A stretch of DNA of 64,000 nucleotides from Acidobacteriota bacterium (GCA_021779935.1 JAJXZT010000040.1:1-64000), one strand, 5' to 3'. Counted from the stretch's first letter, positions 44,388-53,887 are shown. Numbers and translations are program-made. Notes: generated from the letters alone by a model not told the origin.

Positions 44388-46706
44388 TTATTTGGCGGCC
44401 TTCGGTGAATAGAGCTGCCGGTAGATGTCCGCATTCCGCATAATCGCTTGCACGTATTCCCGGGTCTCCGTGAACGGGATCGACTCGACGAACTCCGCGT
44501 CATCGCTGTAGTTTCCCGACGCGAGCCAATCGTCAACGCGAATTGTACCCGCGTTATAAGCGGTCAGCGCATACTCCACGCGGCCGTTGTACTGATCGAT
44601 CATCTTCCGAAAATAACGGGTGCCGAGCCGTAAATTTATTGCCGGAGTCAGCAGTGATTCGGTGGAATACCTCCACAGATGCAGTTCACGAGCCTCGCCT
44701 CTGCCCACCCTGGGCAACAGTTGCATCAGCCCCAACGCGTCTGCGCGAGAGACCGCGCCTGGATTGAATTCCGATTCCTGCCGGATAAGAGCCGCAACAA
44801 GATATGGATCAAGCCTGTTCGCCGCCGCGTAGCGACGAAGCTCCATCCAGAAAGGACGCGGGAACAGGACATCCCAGTAAGGTCGCGGTAATTGCGAAAC
44901 CTCCAGCGAATAATATCCGGGCACAGCTCGCTTGACGAATTGCAGTGCGCGATAATCCTGCCCTGCAAGACCGAAAATCTTCGCAATCTGAAGAGTAGCC
45001 CAGTTCGCTCCTCCGCCGCCGTTCTCCATCTGCAACTCTTTCACGGCAAAATCGGTGAGACCAGCGTTGGCAAGTAGCTCGGCCTTCTCAAAGCGAAGAT
45101 CGTCAGGTGGAGGCTCGGTTATCCGAACGTCCGGTCCAAGAGGTCTCTCCGAAGGAATTGCATCCAGCACCTGGTCGCGTTCGGCGACTGCTTGCGGCGA
45201 GCGCGGCAACTTTGTCAGACGGGCGCGTGCGAGATCTCCATAGTAGTAATTGCGGAATCGCCGCGACAGCTCGCTGTACCACGCGCGAGCCATTGCTACA
45301 TTTCCATCCTGCTCGGCTATGCGGGCCCGCCAGTAGAGTGCTGCCGGCACTTCCTGGCTCGACGGATACAGCGATACCTGGCGCTCAAACTCACTCTTCG
45401 CCTCGTCCCTGCGATCCAGCCGATAGAGCAGCCACGTCGCTTTCCAGTGCGCATACGCAGCGCGGGAGCCACGAGGAAATTGCCGGTAAAGTTCCTGGTA
45501 CTCAGCGATGGCGTTTTCGTAATCCTTCTTCAGAAGGTACATGTTCCCGGCGGAGAGAAGGGCGGCCTCGAACCACGGACTGGATGGGGTCTGTTGCCGC
45601 ATGAGAGCCAGATTTGCCATCACTGCATCGGCGTTATCGTCCGAGCGGGCAAGCTCGCCGAGATTGTATAGCCGGAGCGCGTTCATTTCGCCCGACACCT
45701 GGGCATTCTGCAACAACTGCTTCGCCTCGTTTTCGTTGCCCGTTCGCCGCAATGCGGCGCCGAGCCACACCTGAACGTTGCCCAGCTCATCGGGAGGAGC
45801 CTCACTGAGCAGGCTGCGATATTCGCTGACAGCATCGCTCCAACGATTTGCCCTCTGTAGGAGTTCAGCGCGCATCCTCTCTTCGGCAAAAGTTCCGGTC
45901 AGCGAGCCACCCTGGGCCTGCAATTGGGTAGCAGCCGTTCCAGCCGCGGGACTCGTGGGCATGGCGAAGTAAATGCGGCGCAAAATCTCCATTCCAGTTT
46001 GAGGCTGATTTGATTTGAGATAAGCGGTTCCAAGCGCCAGTTCAATGTCCGAACGCACAGGCAGCCGGTGCGCTTCAAGAAACTGAATGGCATCCTGAAC
46101 GCTTCCCTGCGCAACAAGAGCGTTTCCATAGAGGCTCACGACATTGCGCGTAAAGATGGAATCGGGCATGTTCTGCTGGAAGTCTTTGAGTACGGACGCC
46201 ACTTCATCCTGCCGCCCCATTCCTGCGTAGGACAGGGCCTCGAAGTAACGAACGTAATCAGCCAACTCTCCGGCATTCTTCTTCGCTTTTTCCAGAGCCG
46301 CAATAGACTGCGCGTAGTCCTGATCGAGCAGGCGGGCGTACCCGATGGCGAGCCATGCCATCGCCCCCGTATCCGTGCCGTCATGCTTTCTGGCGTAGGC
46401 CTCAACTCCGGCATACGCTGCGCGAGTGCGATTCTGAATAAGCTGCTGCGCCATCGGCCGCAAACTGGCCGAAGCGACAAAGGCCCTGCGCATGCGCCGG
46501 CGAGCCGCGTAGTTGATTTTTGCCCGGCGACGGGAGGTTCTTTTTGTGAGGAGTTTCTTCTTCGATTTCGCGGCTGGTTTCTTTTTTGCTGCGTGGGACG
46601 CAGCCTTAGCGGGCGCCTTGGAGTGTTGACCAGATTCGGCCCACAGAACCATGTCTGGAGAGACAATGAGGGCGATAAGAAAAATGCTCAGGACCTTTTT
46701 GACCAT
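44388..46706 (-). CDS. slt: TPR-containing soluble lytic murein transglycosylase (SLT family)
   Basis: The 772-residue exported protein cleaves peptidoglycan between MurNAc and GlcNAc. A signal peptide (ending VLWAES) is followed by a very basic Lys/Arg/Ala stretch of 50 residues, a long superhelical TPR region, and a C-terminal SLT domain. The catalytic Glu lies in ALIRQESEFNPGAVSRADALGLMQLLP, about residue 644-646, and YNAGTIRVDDWL follows. After the LMQLLP block the chain reads RVGRGEAREL instead of the usual TGxxVAxxLG. The start may be ATG 46706 or GTG 46712. It is 14 bp downstream of the GAF-like gene. Confidence 0.92.
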   Translation of the reverse strand: MVKKVLSIFLIALIVSPDMVLWAESGQHSKAPAKAASHAAKKKPAAKSKKKLLTKRTSRRRAKINYAARRRMRRAFVASASLRPMAQQLIQNRTRAAYAGVEAYARKHDGTDTGAMAWLAIGYARLLDQDYAQSIAALEKAKKNAGELADYVRYFEALSYAGMGRQDEVASVLKDFQQNMPDSIFTRNVVSLYGNALVAQGSVQDAIQFLEAHRLPVRSDIELALGTAYLKSNQPQTGMEILRRIYFAMPTSPAAGTAATQLQAQGGSLTGTFAEERMRAELLQRANRWSDAVSEYRSLLSEAPPDELGNVQVWLGAALRRTGNENEAKQLLQNAQVSGEMNALRLYNLGELARSDDNADAVMANLALMRQQTPSSPWFEAALLSAGNMYLLKKDYENAIAEYQELYRQFPRGSRAAYAHWKATWLLYRLDRRDEAKSEFERQVSLYPSSQEVPAALYWRARIAEQDGNVAMARAWYSELSRRFRNYYYGDLARARLTKLPRSPQAVAERDQVLDAIPSERPLGPDVRITEPPPDDLRFEKAELLANAGLTDFAVKELQMENGGGGANWATLQIAKIFGLAGQDYRALQFVKRAVPGYYSLEVSQLPRPYWDVLFPRPFWMELRRYAAANRLDPYLVAALIRQESEFNPGAVSRADALGLMQLLPRVGRGEARELHLWRYSTESLLTPAINLRLGTRYFRKMIDQYNGRVEYALTAYNAGTIRVDDWLASGNYSDDAEFVESIPFTETREYVQAIMRNADIYRQLYSPKAAK

Positions 46707-46720
46707 TGCCACTTCCCATC

Positions 46721-47785
46721 TTACCGCGGAAAGTTGGCGCCCAGCAGCGAGGGATCATTGTCAGCCAAGATACGTACGAGCTCTTGCGTAAAGTAGTCCG
46801 CGTTGGGAAGTGCGGTTCCAAACCGCTTCTGGTAAGCGGCGCGGCTCTTTTCGATATCCTCCTGGAGCCGGTTGTAGAGATCGCGATTGCTACGTCCCTG
46901 TTCCACCTTCGACTGGTTATACAGGCGGATTTCTTCCACCAGAAGCTTGGCGAACCGGCGAGCCCGGCTGTGCAGCTCGTCTTCTGGCGTTGGCGCCGCT
47001 GGCGGTGCGATGACGGGCGCGGGAGGAGGCGCCACCTCTACCGGCGGAGCCGGTGGTGGGGGTAGCGGTGCTGGTTCTGGTAGTGGAGGTGGTGGTTCAA
47101 GTGCCGACGTCGGCAAGTTCTCTGGCGGTGCAGTGACAAACCTTGGGGCAGGAGCGGGAATCGTGTCGGGCTGTGCCTGTTTGCGATTCGACAGGGCCTC
47201 CAGCCACAGCCCGGTGAGCCTTGTCAGTACCGAGAGTGCCTCGACATCCAGCGTACCCGAGGGCGAATCGCCAGAGGCCAGCAACATCGCGGGAATTCTC
47301 TCTCGGACGACCATCGGAAGAAGGACAACGCGCGCCGAATCGGCGAGGCCCAGTATCTGAGGGAGGTTCCCGCCCAGTTCAGCGATGGTAGACACTACGT
47401 GGGTTCGCAATTGAAGGGCCTGGGCTGGCAGACCAGTTGAGCAGTCGATAGTGGCTCGCTGCATCGCGTTCAGAGGGTATCCCCTTGATTGCCATCCACT
47501 GGCGGAGTTCCCCCGAAGCACGAAGAGGCCGCAGTCGCCGCAGAACTGCTGCGCTCCATCGAGCAGCGCTCCGAGCACATCCGCCTGCTCCGTGACTGCC
47601 TGGATGGCGTCGAAACAGAGCCCGAGCGCCTCGGACGGCTTTGCAAGAGTAGCGGCCACCAGGACGGGCTCCAGTTCGCTCATTACCCGCTCTACGAGTT
47701 CCCTTCGCAGGTCAGAGGAATGGCGGCGAATAACTTCATCGGCGGCAGCTTCAATGAGGATGGCGAGTTGTTGTGAGTCGAGCAT
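46721..47785 (-). CDS. GAF-like domain protein with proline-rich linker
   Basis: The 354-residue protein begins MLDSQQLAILIEAAADEVIRRH and has a coiled segment. A GAF-like domain follows (FCGDCGLFVLRGNSASGWQSRGY to PAMLLASGD), then a 60-residue Pro-rich linker. The conserved helical tail is RFAKLLVEEIRLYNQSKVEQGR...AAYQKRFGTALPNADYFTQELVRILA. The ligand is unknown. It precedes the SLT gene by 14 bp on the same strand. The frame opens to 47938, but the ATG at 47785 fits the protein better. Confidence 0.75.
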   Translation of the reverse strand: MLDSQQLAILIEAAADEVIRRHSSDLRRELVERVMSELEPVLVAATLAKPSEALGLCFDAIQAVTEQADVLGALLDGAQQFCGDCGLFVLRGNSASGWQSRGYPLNAMQRATIDCSTGLPAQALQLRTHVVSTIAELGGNLPQILGLADSARVVLLPMVVRERIPAMLLASGDSPSGTLDVEALSVLTRLTGLWLEALSNRKQAQPDTIPAPAPRFVTAPPENLPTSALEPPPPLPEPAPLPPPPAPPVEVAPPPAPVIAPPAAPTPEDELHSRARRFAKLLVEEIRLYNQSKVEQGRSNRDLYNRLQEDIEKSRAAYQKRFGTALPNADYFTQELVRILADNDPSLLGANFPR

Positions 47786-48055
47786 TCCGTGGTTTAGTGC
47801 AATTCCCGGGTCAAGCCGGATTATATGGGTGAATTTGGTCCTGTCAATAAAAGCAATTCTCAACTCCCTGGCATCGGGCTCTGTCCCATGGGATTCCATC
47901 CCTGAATGGGCAAAAGACAAGACACGACAGCGGCACACCTATTACAATAAAAATGGAACGGGTGGTCGTATGTTTTGTGCCCGGGCGATGGGAGAGATTT
48001 TTTACTTCCGGTACCGGCCCGACGATCAACCCTAAATTCCTGAATCGACGAGATC

Positions 48056-48682
48056 ATGGAAGCCATCGAATCTAAGGTAGACGAGCCCGTAAATGGTGAA
48101 ACCGTTCTGGTGGATGCCGCCAGAAAAGGTGACATAGGGGCTTTCGAGGAGCTGGTTCGCCGGTACGACCGAAACGTCTTCCGCATCGCGCAGCACATCA
48201 CGCAGAATCGTGAGGATGCCGAAGATGTAGTGCAGGATGCGTTCCTGAAGGCGTATCAGAACCTCGGACAGTTCCAAGGGCAATCGAAGTTTTATACGTG
48301 GTTGGTCCGGATTGCGGTCAATGAAGCCCTCATGCGCCTGCGGCGGCGGCGCCCCGAGCGGATGGTTTCCATTGACGAAGACGTGAAAACCGAAGAGGAT
48401 TCCATGCCGCGCGAAATCGCGGACTGGTCTCCCAATCCGGAGCAGTTGTATAAGCAGGCGGAACTGAGAGACATTCTCAGCAAGACCATTCAGGGCTTGC
48501 CGGCGAGTTTTCGCACGGTATTCGTCCTGCGTGACGTGGAAGGTCTTTCGACTGAAGAAACCGCTGCGGCGCTGGATCTCAGCGTCCCGGCTGTGAAGTC
48601 CAGGCTGCTGCGAGCTCGCTTGCAGTTGCGTGACAGGCTGAATAAGTACTTCAAACGACGTGATGGAGACGGCAGACCGTGA
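48056..48682 (+). CDS. ECF-type sigma-70 factor (RpoE/SigW-like)
   Basis: The 208-residue alternative sigma factor has a sigma2 region AFEELVRRYDRNVFRIAQHITQNREDAEDVVQDAFLKAYQNL...FYTWLVRIAVNEALMRLRRRR. Its sigma4 region is LPASFRTVFVLRDVEGLSTEETAAALDLSVPAVKSRLLRARLQLRDRL. The stop overlaps the start of a zinc-finger anti-sigma gene (GTGA), the usual pairing. It probably directs an envelope-stress regulon. Confidence 0.95.
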   Translation: MEAIESKVDEPVNGETVLVDAARKGDIGAFEELVRRYDRNVFRIAQHITQNREDAEDVVQDAFLKAYQNLGQFQGQSKFYTWLVRIAVNEALMRLRRRRPERMVSIDEDVKTEEDSMPREIADWSPNPEQLYKQAELRDILSKTIQGLPASFRTVFVLRDVEGLSTEETAAALDLSVPAVKSRLLRARLQLRDRLNKYFKRRDGDGRP

Positions 48683-48933
48683 AATGCTCTGAGTTTTTGA
48701 AAGAGCTCACCGATTACCTCGACGGGGAAATCGACGAACGAACCAAAGCGGAGCTCGAAGAACATCTACAGTGGTGTCATAACTGTTACGTCGTCTGTAA
48801 CACCACACAGCGCACCATCGAGATCTATCGCGACTCCAAGCTTTACGAACTGCCGGACGATCTCCGCACACGTCTTCGATCCGCCATCATCACCAAGTGC
48901 CAGGGCCACAAAAACGCCACCCCCGAACGCTAA
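48679..48933 (+). CDS. Zinc-finger anti-sigma factor
   Basis: The 84-residue protein has the ZAS motif EEHLQWCHNCYVVC (His-x3-Cys-x2-Cys with an N-terminal Cys in MKCSEFLKELTDYLDGE). The tail is short and has no TM helix, so it is a soluble anti-sigma, perhaps redox or zinc responsive. It starts with a GTG overlapping the sigma gene. A terminator follows. Confidence 0.92.
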   Translation: MKCSEFLKELTDYLDGEIDERTKAELEEHLQWCHNCYVVCNTTQRTIEIYRDSKLYELPDDLRTRLRSAIITKCQGHKNATPER

Positions 48934-48955
48934 GGGGAACCAGCCCGAAAACATT

Positions 48956-48990
48956 AACTCCCGGCACCGTTTGCCGGGAGTTTGCTTTTT
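48956..48990 (+). terminator. Rho-independent terminator of the sigma/anti-sigma operon
   Basis: An 11-bp stem (AACTCCCGGCA / TGCCGGGAGTT) with a 5-base loop is followed by TGCTTTTT. It begins 22 bp after the anti-sigma stop. Confidence 0.85.
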
Positions 48991-49017
48991 CGCTTCAATT
49001 CACTCCGCCAATCGTGC

Positions 49018-50019
49018 TTATTCCTTCACGTCTGCCGCATCAGCCTGCTCGTGATGCTCTCGCGAATAGGCCCGCAATTCCTCGACTATCTCTGCCGCTC
49101 CGTTACGGGCGCGCTCCCACTCTCCCGGCGGAAACGAGATTGCACCCACGCGGGCGTGCCCGCCGCCACCGTACCGTTCGCAAATCTTGGCGAGGTTGAT
49201 CAGGTTGGTCGCCTTTGTCCAAGGGTTCGAACCTACGCTCACCTTCACCCGGAAGCTGCTCTTGCTCAGGCCCACGGTGTAGATGCATTCCGGATAGAGA
49301 TAGTACGGAATGAATTTGTTGTAGCCCTCCATGTCGTAATCCGTGACATCGAAGAAGAGCGTCTTGTCCTTGCATTCCGTATGCCGGCCAAGGATGTCGA
49401 TCGATTTCTTATGGCGCTCAAGCAATGGCGGGATGAGCTTGGAGACAAATGGCTCATCAAGGATTTCAGCCAGCGGACGCGTGGCCAGTAAGGGTATCAG
49501 GCGCGGTGTAAACGTGGAATCCTGAGTTGCCTCGATCGCCAGCGTGAGTTTCATTGCGGGTTCGCGCATGGAAACCGCTTCTTCGGCGCTGGTGTAGGAA
49601 GCTCCGTCAATCGTGTCCGCCCAGTACACCATGTCACGTACCGGTCCAATGTCGAAACCGAAGCGAGTTTCTCCAACCGTGGCAATCAACTTCGTACACG
49701 ACTTGAAGTCAGGATCGTAAAACTTCGTATTGCTCTGCTGCTGTTCGAAGTGTTCCGCGTCGCCTGGAGTCAGGAAAGCGCTCTCGTGATGGTCAAACCA
49801 CCAGGTGATGGCCGGGGACGCCGAATATTTGAAATCGACGATGGCATTCTCGTCGCCGGTGAAATCAGCCTCGTTGAACAGGGCTCCGGCCCGATGGACG
49901 AGCCCGGTGAACTGAAATTCCGCGTTCGAACGAATGCGTTCGCGATAGAACCGCGAAAACAATGAAGCAGAACAACATCCATCGAAGCACTTATCGTGAT
50001 AAAAGACCCGTACGATCAC
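49018..50019 (-). CDS. DHH-family phosphoesterase
   Basis: The 333-residue protein has the DHH metal-site series: FYHDKCFDGCCSA, IVDFKYSA, WWFDHHES, YWADTIDGA. Its C-terminal DHHA1-type motif is ERYGGGGHARVGAISFP. DHH enzymes hydrolyse cyclic dinucleotides, short oligonucleotides (nanoRNase) or polyphosphates; this member lacks TM or CBS domains, so it is a soluble enzyme. The precise substrate is unknown. It stands alone and converges with the anti-sigma gene. Confidence 0.88.
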   Translation of the reverse strand: MIVRVFYHDKCFDGCCSASLFSRFYRERIRSNAEFQFTGLVHRAGALFNEADFTGDENAIVDFKYSASPAITWWFDHHESAFLTPGDAEHFEQQQSNTKFYDPDFKSCTKLIATVGETRFGFDIGPVRDMVYWADTIDGASYTSAEEAVSMREPAMKLTLAIEATQDSTFTPRLIPLLATRPLAEILDEPFVSKLIPPLLERHKKSIDILGRHTECKDKTLFFDVTDYDMEGYNKFIPYYLYPECIYTVGLSKSSFRVKVSVGSNPWTKATNLINLAKICERYGGGGHARVGAISFPPGEWERARNGAAEIVEELRAYSREHHEQADAADVKE

Positions 50020-50159
50020 CGGCTGCCTTTCTGAAGCAGTGCACGCCCTCTATGACGAGCGGCGCAAAAGAGTGAAAAAGCTACTAGGAATAAATTCTCA
50101 GGCAAACAAAGTCAAGCGTTGAAGGTACGGGGCGCGCAATTCAGAAGTCAAGCGTCACT

Positions 50160-50567
50160 TTAGATGGAACAGTAACGCTCCAGCCAATCCCCAATGAAGG
50201 GAATCCTCCACATTTCCTGCTGGTAAGCCTTTACCAGAAGCACCAGCCACAGAATCAACAGGCCAATCGCGAGAACCGGACCGATCACAATGGCGAAGAA
50301 CCCCAGGAAAGCTACCAATCCCATCAGAATGTTGCTCCCAACGAAAAACACAATCGCCTGGAGCGAGTGAAATCGAACGAACCGATTTTTCCTATATGGT
50401 TCCAACACGAGGAAGACGATCGCCGGAAAAAACAGGTAGGCCAGAGGTCCGGCAAGCATGTCGGGAATCGGAGACGAGCGCTCTAATCTGCGCGCCGCCC
50501 TTCCGCACCTTGGACATGCCACTGCGGCTTCAGGCATTACACTGCCGCAACCTGCGCAAAAAGCCAT
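50160..50567 (-). CDS. Zinc-ribbon DUF4870-like membrane protein
   Basis: The 135-residue protein has an N-terminal zinc ribbon (MAFCAGCGSVMPEAAVACPRCG) and three TM helices of DUF4870 type: PDMLAGPLAYLFFPAIVFLVLEPYRKN, RFHSLQAIVFFVGSNILMGL, FIGDWLERY. Function unknown. Its ATG is 56 bp downstream of the Fur stop codon. Confidence 0.82.
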   Translation of the reverse strand: MAFCAGCGSVMPEAAVACPRCGRAARRLERSSPIPDMLAGPLAYLFFPAIVFLVLEPYRKNRFVRFHSLQAIVFFVGSNILMGLVAFLGFFAIVIGPVLAIGLLILWLVLLVKAYQQEMWRIPFIGDWLERYCSI

Positions 50568-50622
50568 TCCACTCTCCTTCGACGGATCGCCACTTCAGTA
50601 TCGATGGCGATGCTCGCCGTCC

Positions 50623-51120
50623 TCATAAGAAGCGTCGAGGAGCCTTCTTGCGGCAATCCTCGCAAACTCCGTAAATCTGGAAGGTGTGCCGCGTCGTGTG
50701 GTAGTGATACTTCTTCCCGATTTCCTGCTCCAATCTTTCGATCTCCGGAGAAAAGAACTCGACGGAGACTCCGCATTCCGTGCAAACCATGTGATGATGA
50801 TTTCGGCGGTTGTACTGATGCTCGTATCGAGCCACGCCATCCTGGAACGCCACTTCACTTGCCAGTCCACACTCGGCCAGCAGCTTGAGCGTGCGGTACA
50901 CCGTGGTGAATCCGATTTTTGCGTCCTTCTTCTTGACCAGCCGATGAAGCTCGTCGGTCGAGAGATGATCGCGAGTTTCCAGAAACGCGCGCAGGATAGT
51001 ATCGCGCTGTTCGGTGTGCTTGAGGCCGACGCGCTTCAAGTGCGTAAAAAAAATACCTTCGGCCTCGCGCACCATTTCGCGCGAGATTGTCGAGTGATCG
51101 TCTACGCGTTTCGGAAGCAT
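50623..51120 (-). CDS. Fur-family metalloregulator
   Basis: The 165-residue Fur-like protein has a winged helix GLKHTEQRDTILRAFLETRDHLSTDELHRLV, KIGFTTVYRTLKLLAECGLASEV, then the metal/dimer region HEHQYNRRNHHHMVCTECG, with a C-terminal CEDCRKK. The HHHMVCTECG site and the second CxxC are typical of Fur/Zur/PerR; the metal (iron, zinc or peroxide sensing) cannot be set from sequence alone. The start (51120 or 51075) is uncertain. It is divergent from aguB by about 170 bp. Confidence 0.93.
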   Translation of the reverse strand: MLPKRVDDHSTISREMVREAEGIFFTHLKRVGLKHTEQRDTILRAFLETRDHLSTDELHRLVKKKDAKIGFTTVYRTLKLLAECGLASEVAFQDGVARYEHQYNRRNHHHMVCTECGVSVEFFSPEIERLEQEIGKKYHYHTTRHTFQIYGVCEDCRKKAPRRFL

Positions 51121-51287
51121 AGATATGTCTGGTGCCGTTCCCTCTCGGGCGCCTTCGGAAGCGCTACAGCGCTCCTGTCTTCCACCAGCATAACACCGCT
51201 TGTACTACTACAGTTCCACTTCCCGGGCCCCCGTAAGGACTGCTCTTTGTTATCCTTATGGGCGACGTTCCTTATGGAGGATCCTCG

Positions 51288-52190
51288 TTGGCGGTCGATA
51301 ACTACACGATCGGTGTGATTCAGATGTCGTGCACAGCCGAACCAGATGACAACCTGGATCGCGCCGTGCTGCATGTGCGCGAGGCAGCCAGGCGCGGAGC
51401 ACAAGTAATCTGTCTACCCGAGCTCTTCAAAACGCAATACTTCTGCCAGCGTGAAGACGCTTCCCTGTTCGACCTCGCGGAGCCGATCCCCGGCCCGTCG
51501 ACAAAACGATTCGCGGAACTTGCGCGTGAATTGCACGTCACCATTGTGGTTTCGCTGTTCGAGCGCCGGGCGCCCGGCGTTTATCACAATACAGCCGTGG
51601 TAGTCGGCGCAGATGGGGCGCTGTGCGGGCTTTACCGCAAGATGCATATTCCAGACGACCCTCTCTATTACGAGAAGTATTACTTCACGCCAGGCGATCT
51701 CGGGTACAAAGTGTTCGACACAGAGTCCGGCAAAATCGGAACCCTGGTGTGCTGGGACCAGTGGTATCCGGAAGGCGCGCGATTGACGGCGTTGCAAGGC
51801 GCCAGCGTGCTCTTCTACCCGACGGCCATCGGATGGCATCCGGCAGAGAAGGAAGAGTGGGGCGCGGCGCAATACGACGCCTGGCGTACAATCCAGCGCT
51901 CACACGCCATTGCCAACGGCATTTACGTGGCGGCCGTAAATCGCGTCGGCCACGAAACAGGCAACATTCGCGGCAGGCAGGCAGAAGGCCAAGGCCTTGA
52001 ATTCTGGGGCGGTTCGTTTATCGCCGATCCCTTCGGGCGGATTATCGCCGAGGCAGGACACGAAAAAGAAGAAATCCTCATCGGCGAAGTCGACTTGAAA
52101 TTGATGGAAGAGGTTCGCAGAAACTGGCCGTTCCTGCGCGACCGCCGCATCGACAGTTACGCTCCGATTACGCAACGATTCATCGACTGA
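51288..52190 (+). CDS. aguB: N-carbamoylputrescine amidohydrolase
   Basis: AguB hydrolyses N-carbamoylputrescine to putrescine, CO2 and ammonia. This nitrilase-superfamily enzyme has the catalytic triad Glu45 (CLPELFKTQYFC), Lys118 (YRKMHIPDDP) and Cys155 (VCWDQWYPEGAR), plus PTAIGWHPAEKEEWG and GGSFIADPFG. The TTG at 51288 with GGAGGA 6 bases upstream is preferred to the ATG at 51258. It lies 7 bp before aguA; together they turn agmatine into putrescine. Confidence 0.93.
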   Translation: MAVDNYTIGVIQMSCTAEPDDNLDRAVLHVREAARRGAQVICLPELFKTQYFCQREDASLFDLAEPIPGPSTKRFAELARELHVTIVVSLFERRAPGVYHNTAVVVGADGALCGLYRKMHIPDDPLYYEKYYFTPGDLGYKVFDTESGKIGTLVCWDQWYPEGARLTALQGASVLFYPTAIGWHPAEKEEWGAAQYDAWRTIQRSHAIANGIYVAAVNRVGHETGNIRGRQAEGQGLEFWGGSFIADPFGRIIAEAGHEKEEILIGEVDLKLMEEVRRNWPFLRDRRIDSYAPITQRFID

Positions 52191-52197
52191 TAAGAAA

Positions 52198-53298
52198 TTG
52201 GCAAAGATCCTTAGATCCTCTCAACCATCGTCCTTCCCCGCCGAGCTCGGCTTCCACATGCCGGCCGAGTGGGAGCCGCAGACCGCTACATGGCTTGCAT
52301 GGCCTCACAACCGCACGGACTGGCCCGGAAAGTTCGAGCCGATCCCGCACGTCTACGCCGAGATCATCCGGCACCTGTCGCGCGTGGGCCGCGTCGAGGT
52401 CATCGTCAACGACGAAGTATCTGAATCAAGGGCACGAAAGACACTGGCGTTTGCCAACGTGCTTCCAACGGCGAGCGAAAACATTCGCTTCCATCGATGG
52501 ACGACAAACCGCGGATGGCTCCGGGATTCCGGACCGATCTTTGTACGCCGCTCCGACGGCGAAGTTGCCATCACCAATTGGCGCTTCAATGCCTGGGCAA
52601 AGTATCGCAACTGGCAGCTCGACGACCAGCTTCCGGAACATGCTGCAAAGCTGCTGAAGATGCGCCGCTTCGACCCGGAGTTCCCTGTCAACGGGAAGCC
52701 GCGCCGCCTTGTGCTTGAAGGCGGAAGCATCGACGTCAACGGTCAGGGACTGTTGCTTACGACCGAAGAGTGCCTGCTCAGCGAGACCCAGCAGCGCAAT
52801 CCCGGGATGTCCCGCGCGGACATCGAGCTGGCGTTCGCTCGCTATCTTGGCATTCGCAAGGTGCTCTGGCTGGAGCGCGGCATCGTGGGCGACGATACTC
52901 ACGGTCACGTGGACGACATCGCGCGCTTCGCCGGACCGCGCACGGTGATTGCCGCCAGCGAACCCGACAAGAGCGACCCGAACCACGAACCACTGCGCGA
53001 GAACCTGAAACGGCTGCGGCGCATGACCGACGTGAAAGGCCGTCCGTTGCAGGTCGTCGAACTTCCAATGCCTTCACCGGTGGTTTACAACGGGCAGCGC
53101 GTTCCGGCGAGCTACGCGAACTTCTACATCTCGAACGGGATTGTGCTGGTGCCGACGTTCAACGATCCCAACGATCGCAAGGCTCTCAACACGCTGGCGA
53201 CGGCGATGCCGAAGCACACGATTATTCCGATCTACTGTGGCGACCTGATCTGGGGACTCGGCGCGATTCACTGCATGACGCAGCAGCAGCCGAGATAA
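52198..53298 (+). CDS. aguA: Agmatine deiminase
   Basis: AguA converts agmatine to N-carbamoylputrescine. The 366-residue peptidyl-arginine-deiminase-fold enzyme has GFHMPAEWEPQTATWLAWPHN, NRGWLRDSGPIF, LEGGSIDVNGQG, DDTHGHVDDIARF, and the nucleophile Cys359 in WGLGAIHCMTQQ. The start is a TTG at 52198; an ATG at 52258 would cut off the PAELGF lead common in the family. It overlaps or abuts aguB in one operon. Confidence 0.94.
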   Translation: MAKILRSSQPSSFPAELGFHMPAEWEPQTATWLAWPHNRTDWPGKFEPIPHVYAEIIRHLSRVGRVEVIVNDEVSESRARKTLAFANVLPTASENIRFHRWTTNRGWLRDSGPIFVRRSDGEVAITNWRFNAWAKYRNWQLDDQLPEHAAKLLKMRRFDPEFPVNGKPRRLVLEGGSIDVNGQGLLLTTEECLLSETQQRNPGMSRADIELAFARYLGIRKVLWLERGIVGDDTHGHVDDIARFAGPRTVIAASEPDKSDPNHEPLRENLKRLRRMTDVKGRPLQVVELPMPSPVVYNGQRVPASYANFYISNGIVLVPTFNDPNDRKALNTLATAMPKHTIIPIYCGDLIWGLGAIHCMTQQQPR

Positions 53299-53306
53299 GG
53301 CTCCAT

Positions 53307-53780
53307 CTACTTTGCGTAGTGTGCTGGTTCGGGACCTTGCTCGAGCATCTCGCGCGTAAGGACCGCTCCTTCGCGGGCGTAGAGCGCCAGTTCGAAGTCC
53401 TGCGTGAGCTCGAGCGCGTCGGTCGGGCAAGCATCTTCACACAATCCACAATACATGCAGCGGCTGAGGTCGTATGTAAAGTGCGTCAGCTCCTTGCGCC
53501 GCGTTGCGGGATTGCGCTCGCTGCCGACGACGATCAACTGCTCGGGACAAGCCAGAGCGCAGAGATCGCAGGCGATGCACAAAGTCTCGTTCGTCTCGGG
53601 ATTGACGTTGAGACGAGGAGCGCCGCGAAAGCGCTCGGCGATTTGCGGTCGCTGAAGCGGATATTGCTCGGTGTAAGTCTGCCGAGGAGACTGCGCGCGA
53701 AAGGTTACGCTGAGTCCCTTCAGAAGATCCAGGAACGCGAGGCGGTGAAGCAACCCGGAAAACTTTCTTGTCGTTTGCAC
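53307..53780 (-). CDS. NuoI-like 2x[4Fe-4S] ferredoxin protein
   Basis: The 157-residue protein matches NADH-quinone oxidoreductase subunit I. An amphipathic N-terminus (LLKGLSVTFR) is followed by RFRGAPRLNVNPETNETLCIACDLCALACPEQLI and YDLSRCMYCGLCEDACPTDALEL. Both [4Fe-4S] motifs are complete. No other nuo genes flank it, so it may serve a separate complex or be dispersed. The GTG at 53780 has GGTGAT upstream; a GTG at 53789 is an alternative. It converges with aguA. Confidence 0.9.
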   Translation of the reverse strand: MQTTRKFSGLLHRLAFLDLLKGLSVTFRAQSPRQTYTEQYPLQRPQIAERFRGAPRLNVNPETNETLCIACDLCALACPEQLIVVGSERNPATRRKELTHFTYDLSRCMYCGLCEDACPTDALELTQDFELALYAREGAVLTREMLEQGPEPAHYAK

Positions 53781-53887
53781 CCTTATCACCCCACTCTGTG
53801 ACAAGGATAGCACTGGCGGGGGCTGAAGCAAGCAAAAGCGGCGGCCGCGACCGTGCCCCCACCCCCATCCTGCGGTAGGATGGTGCG

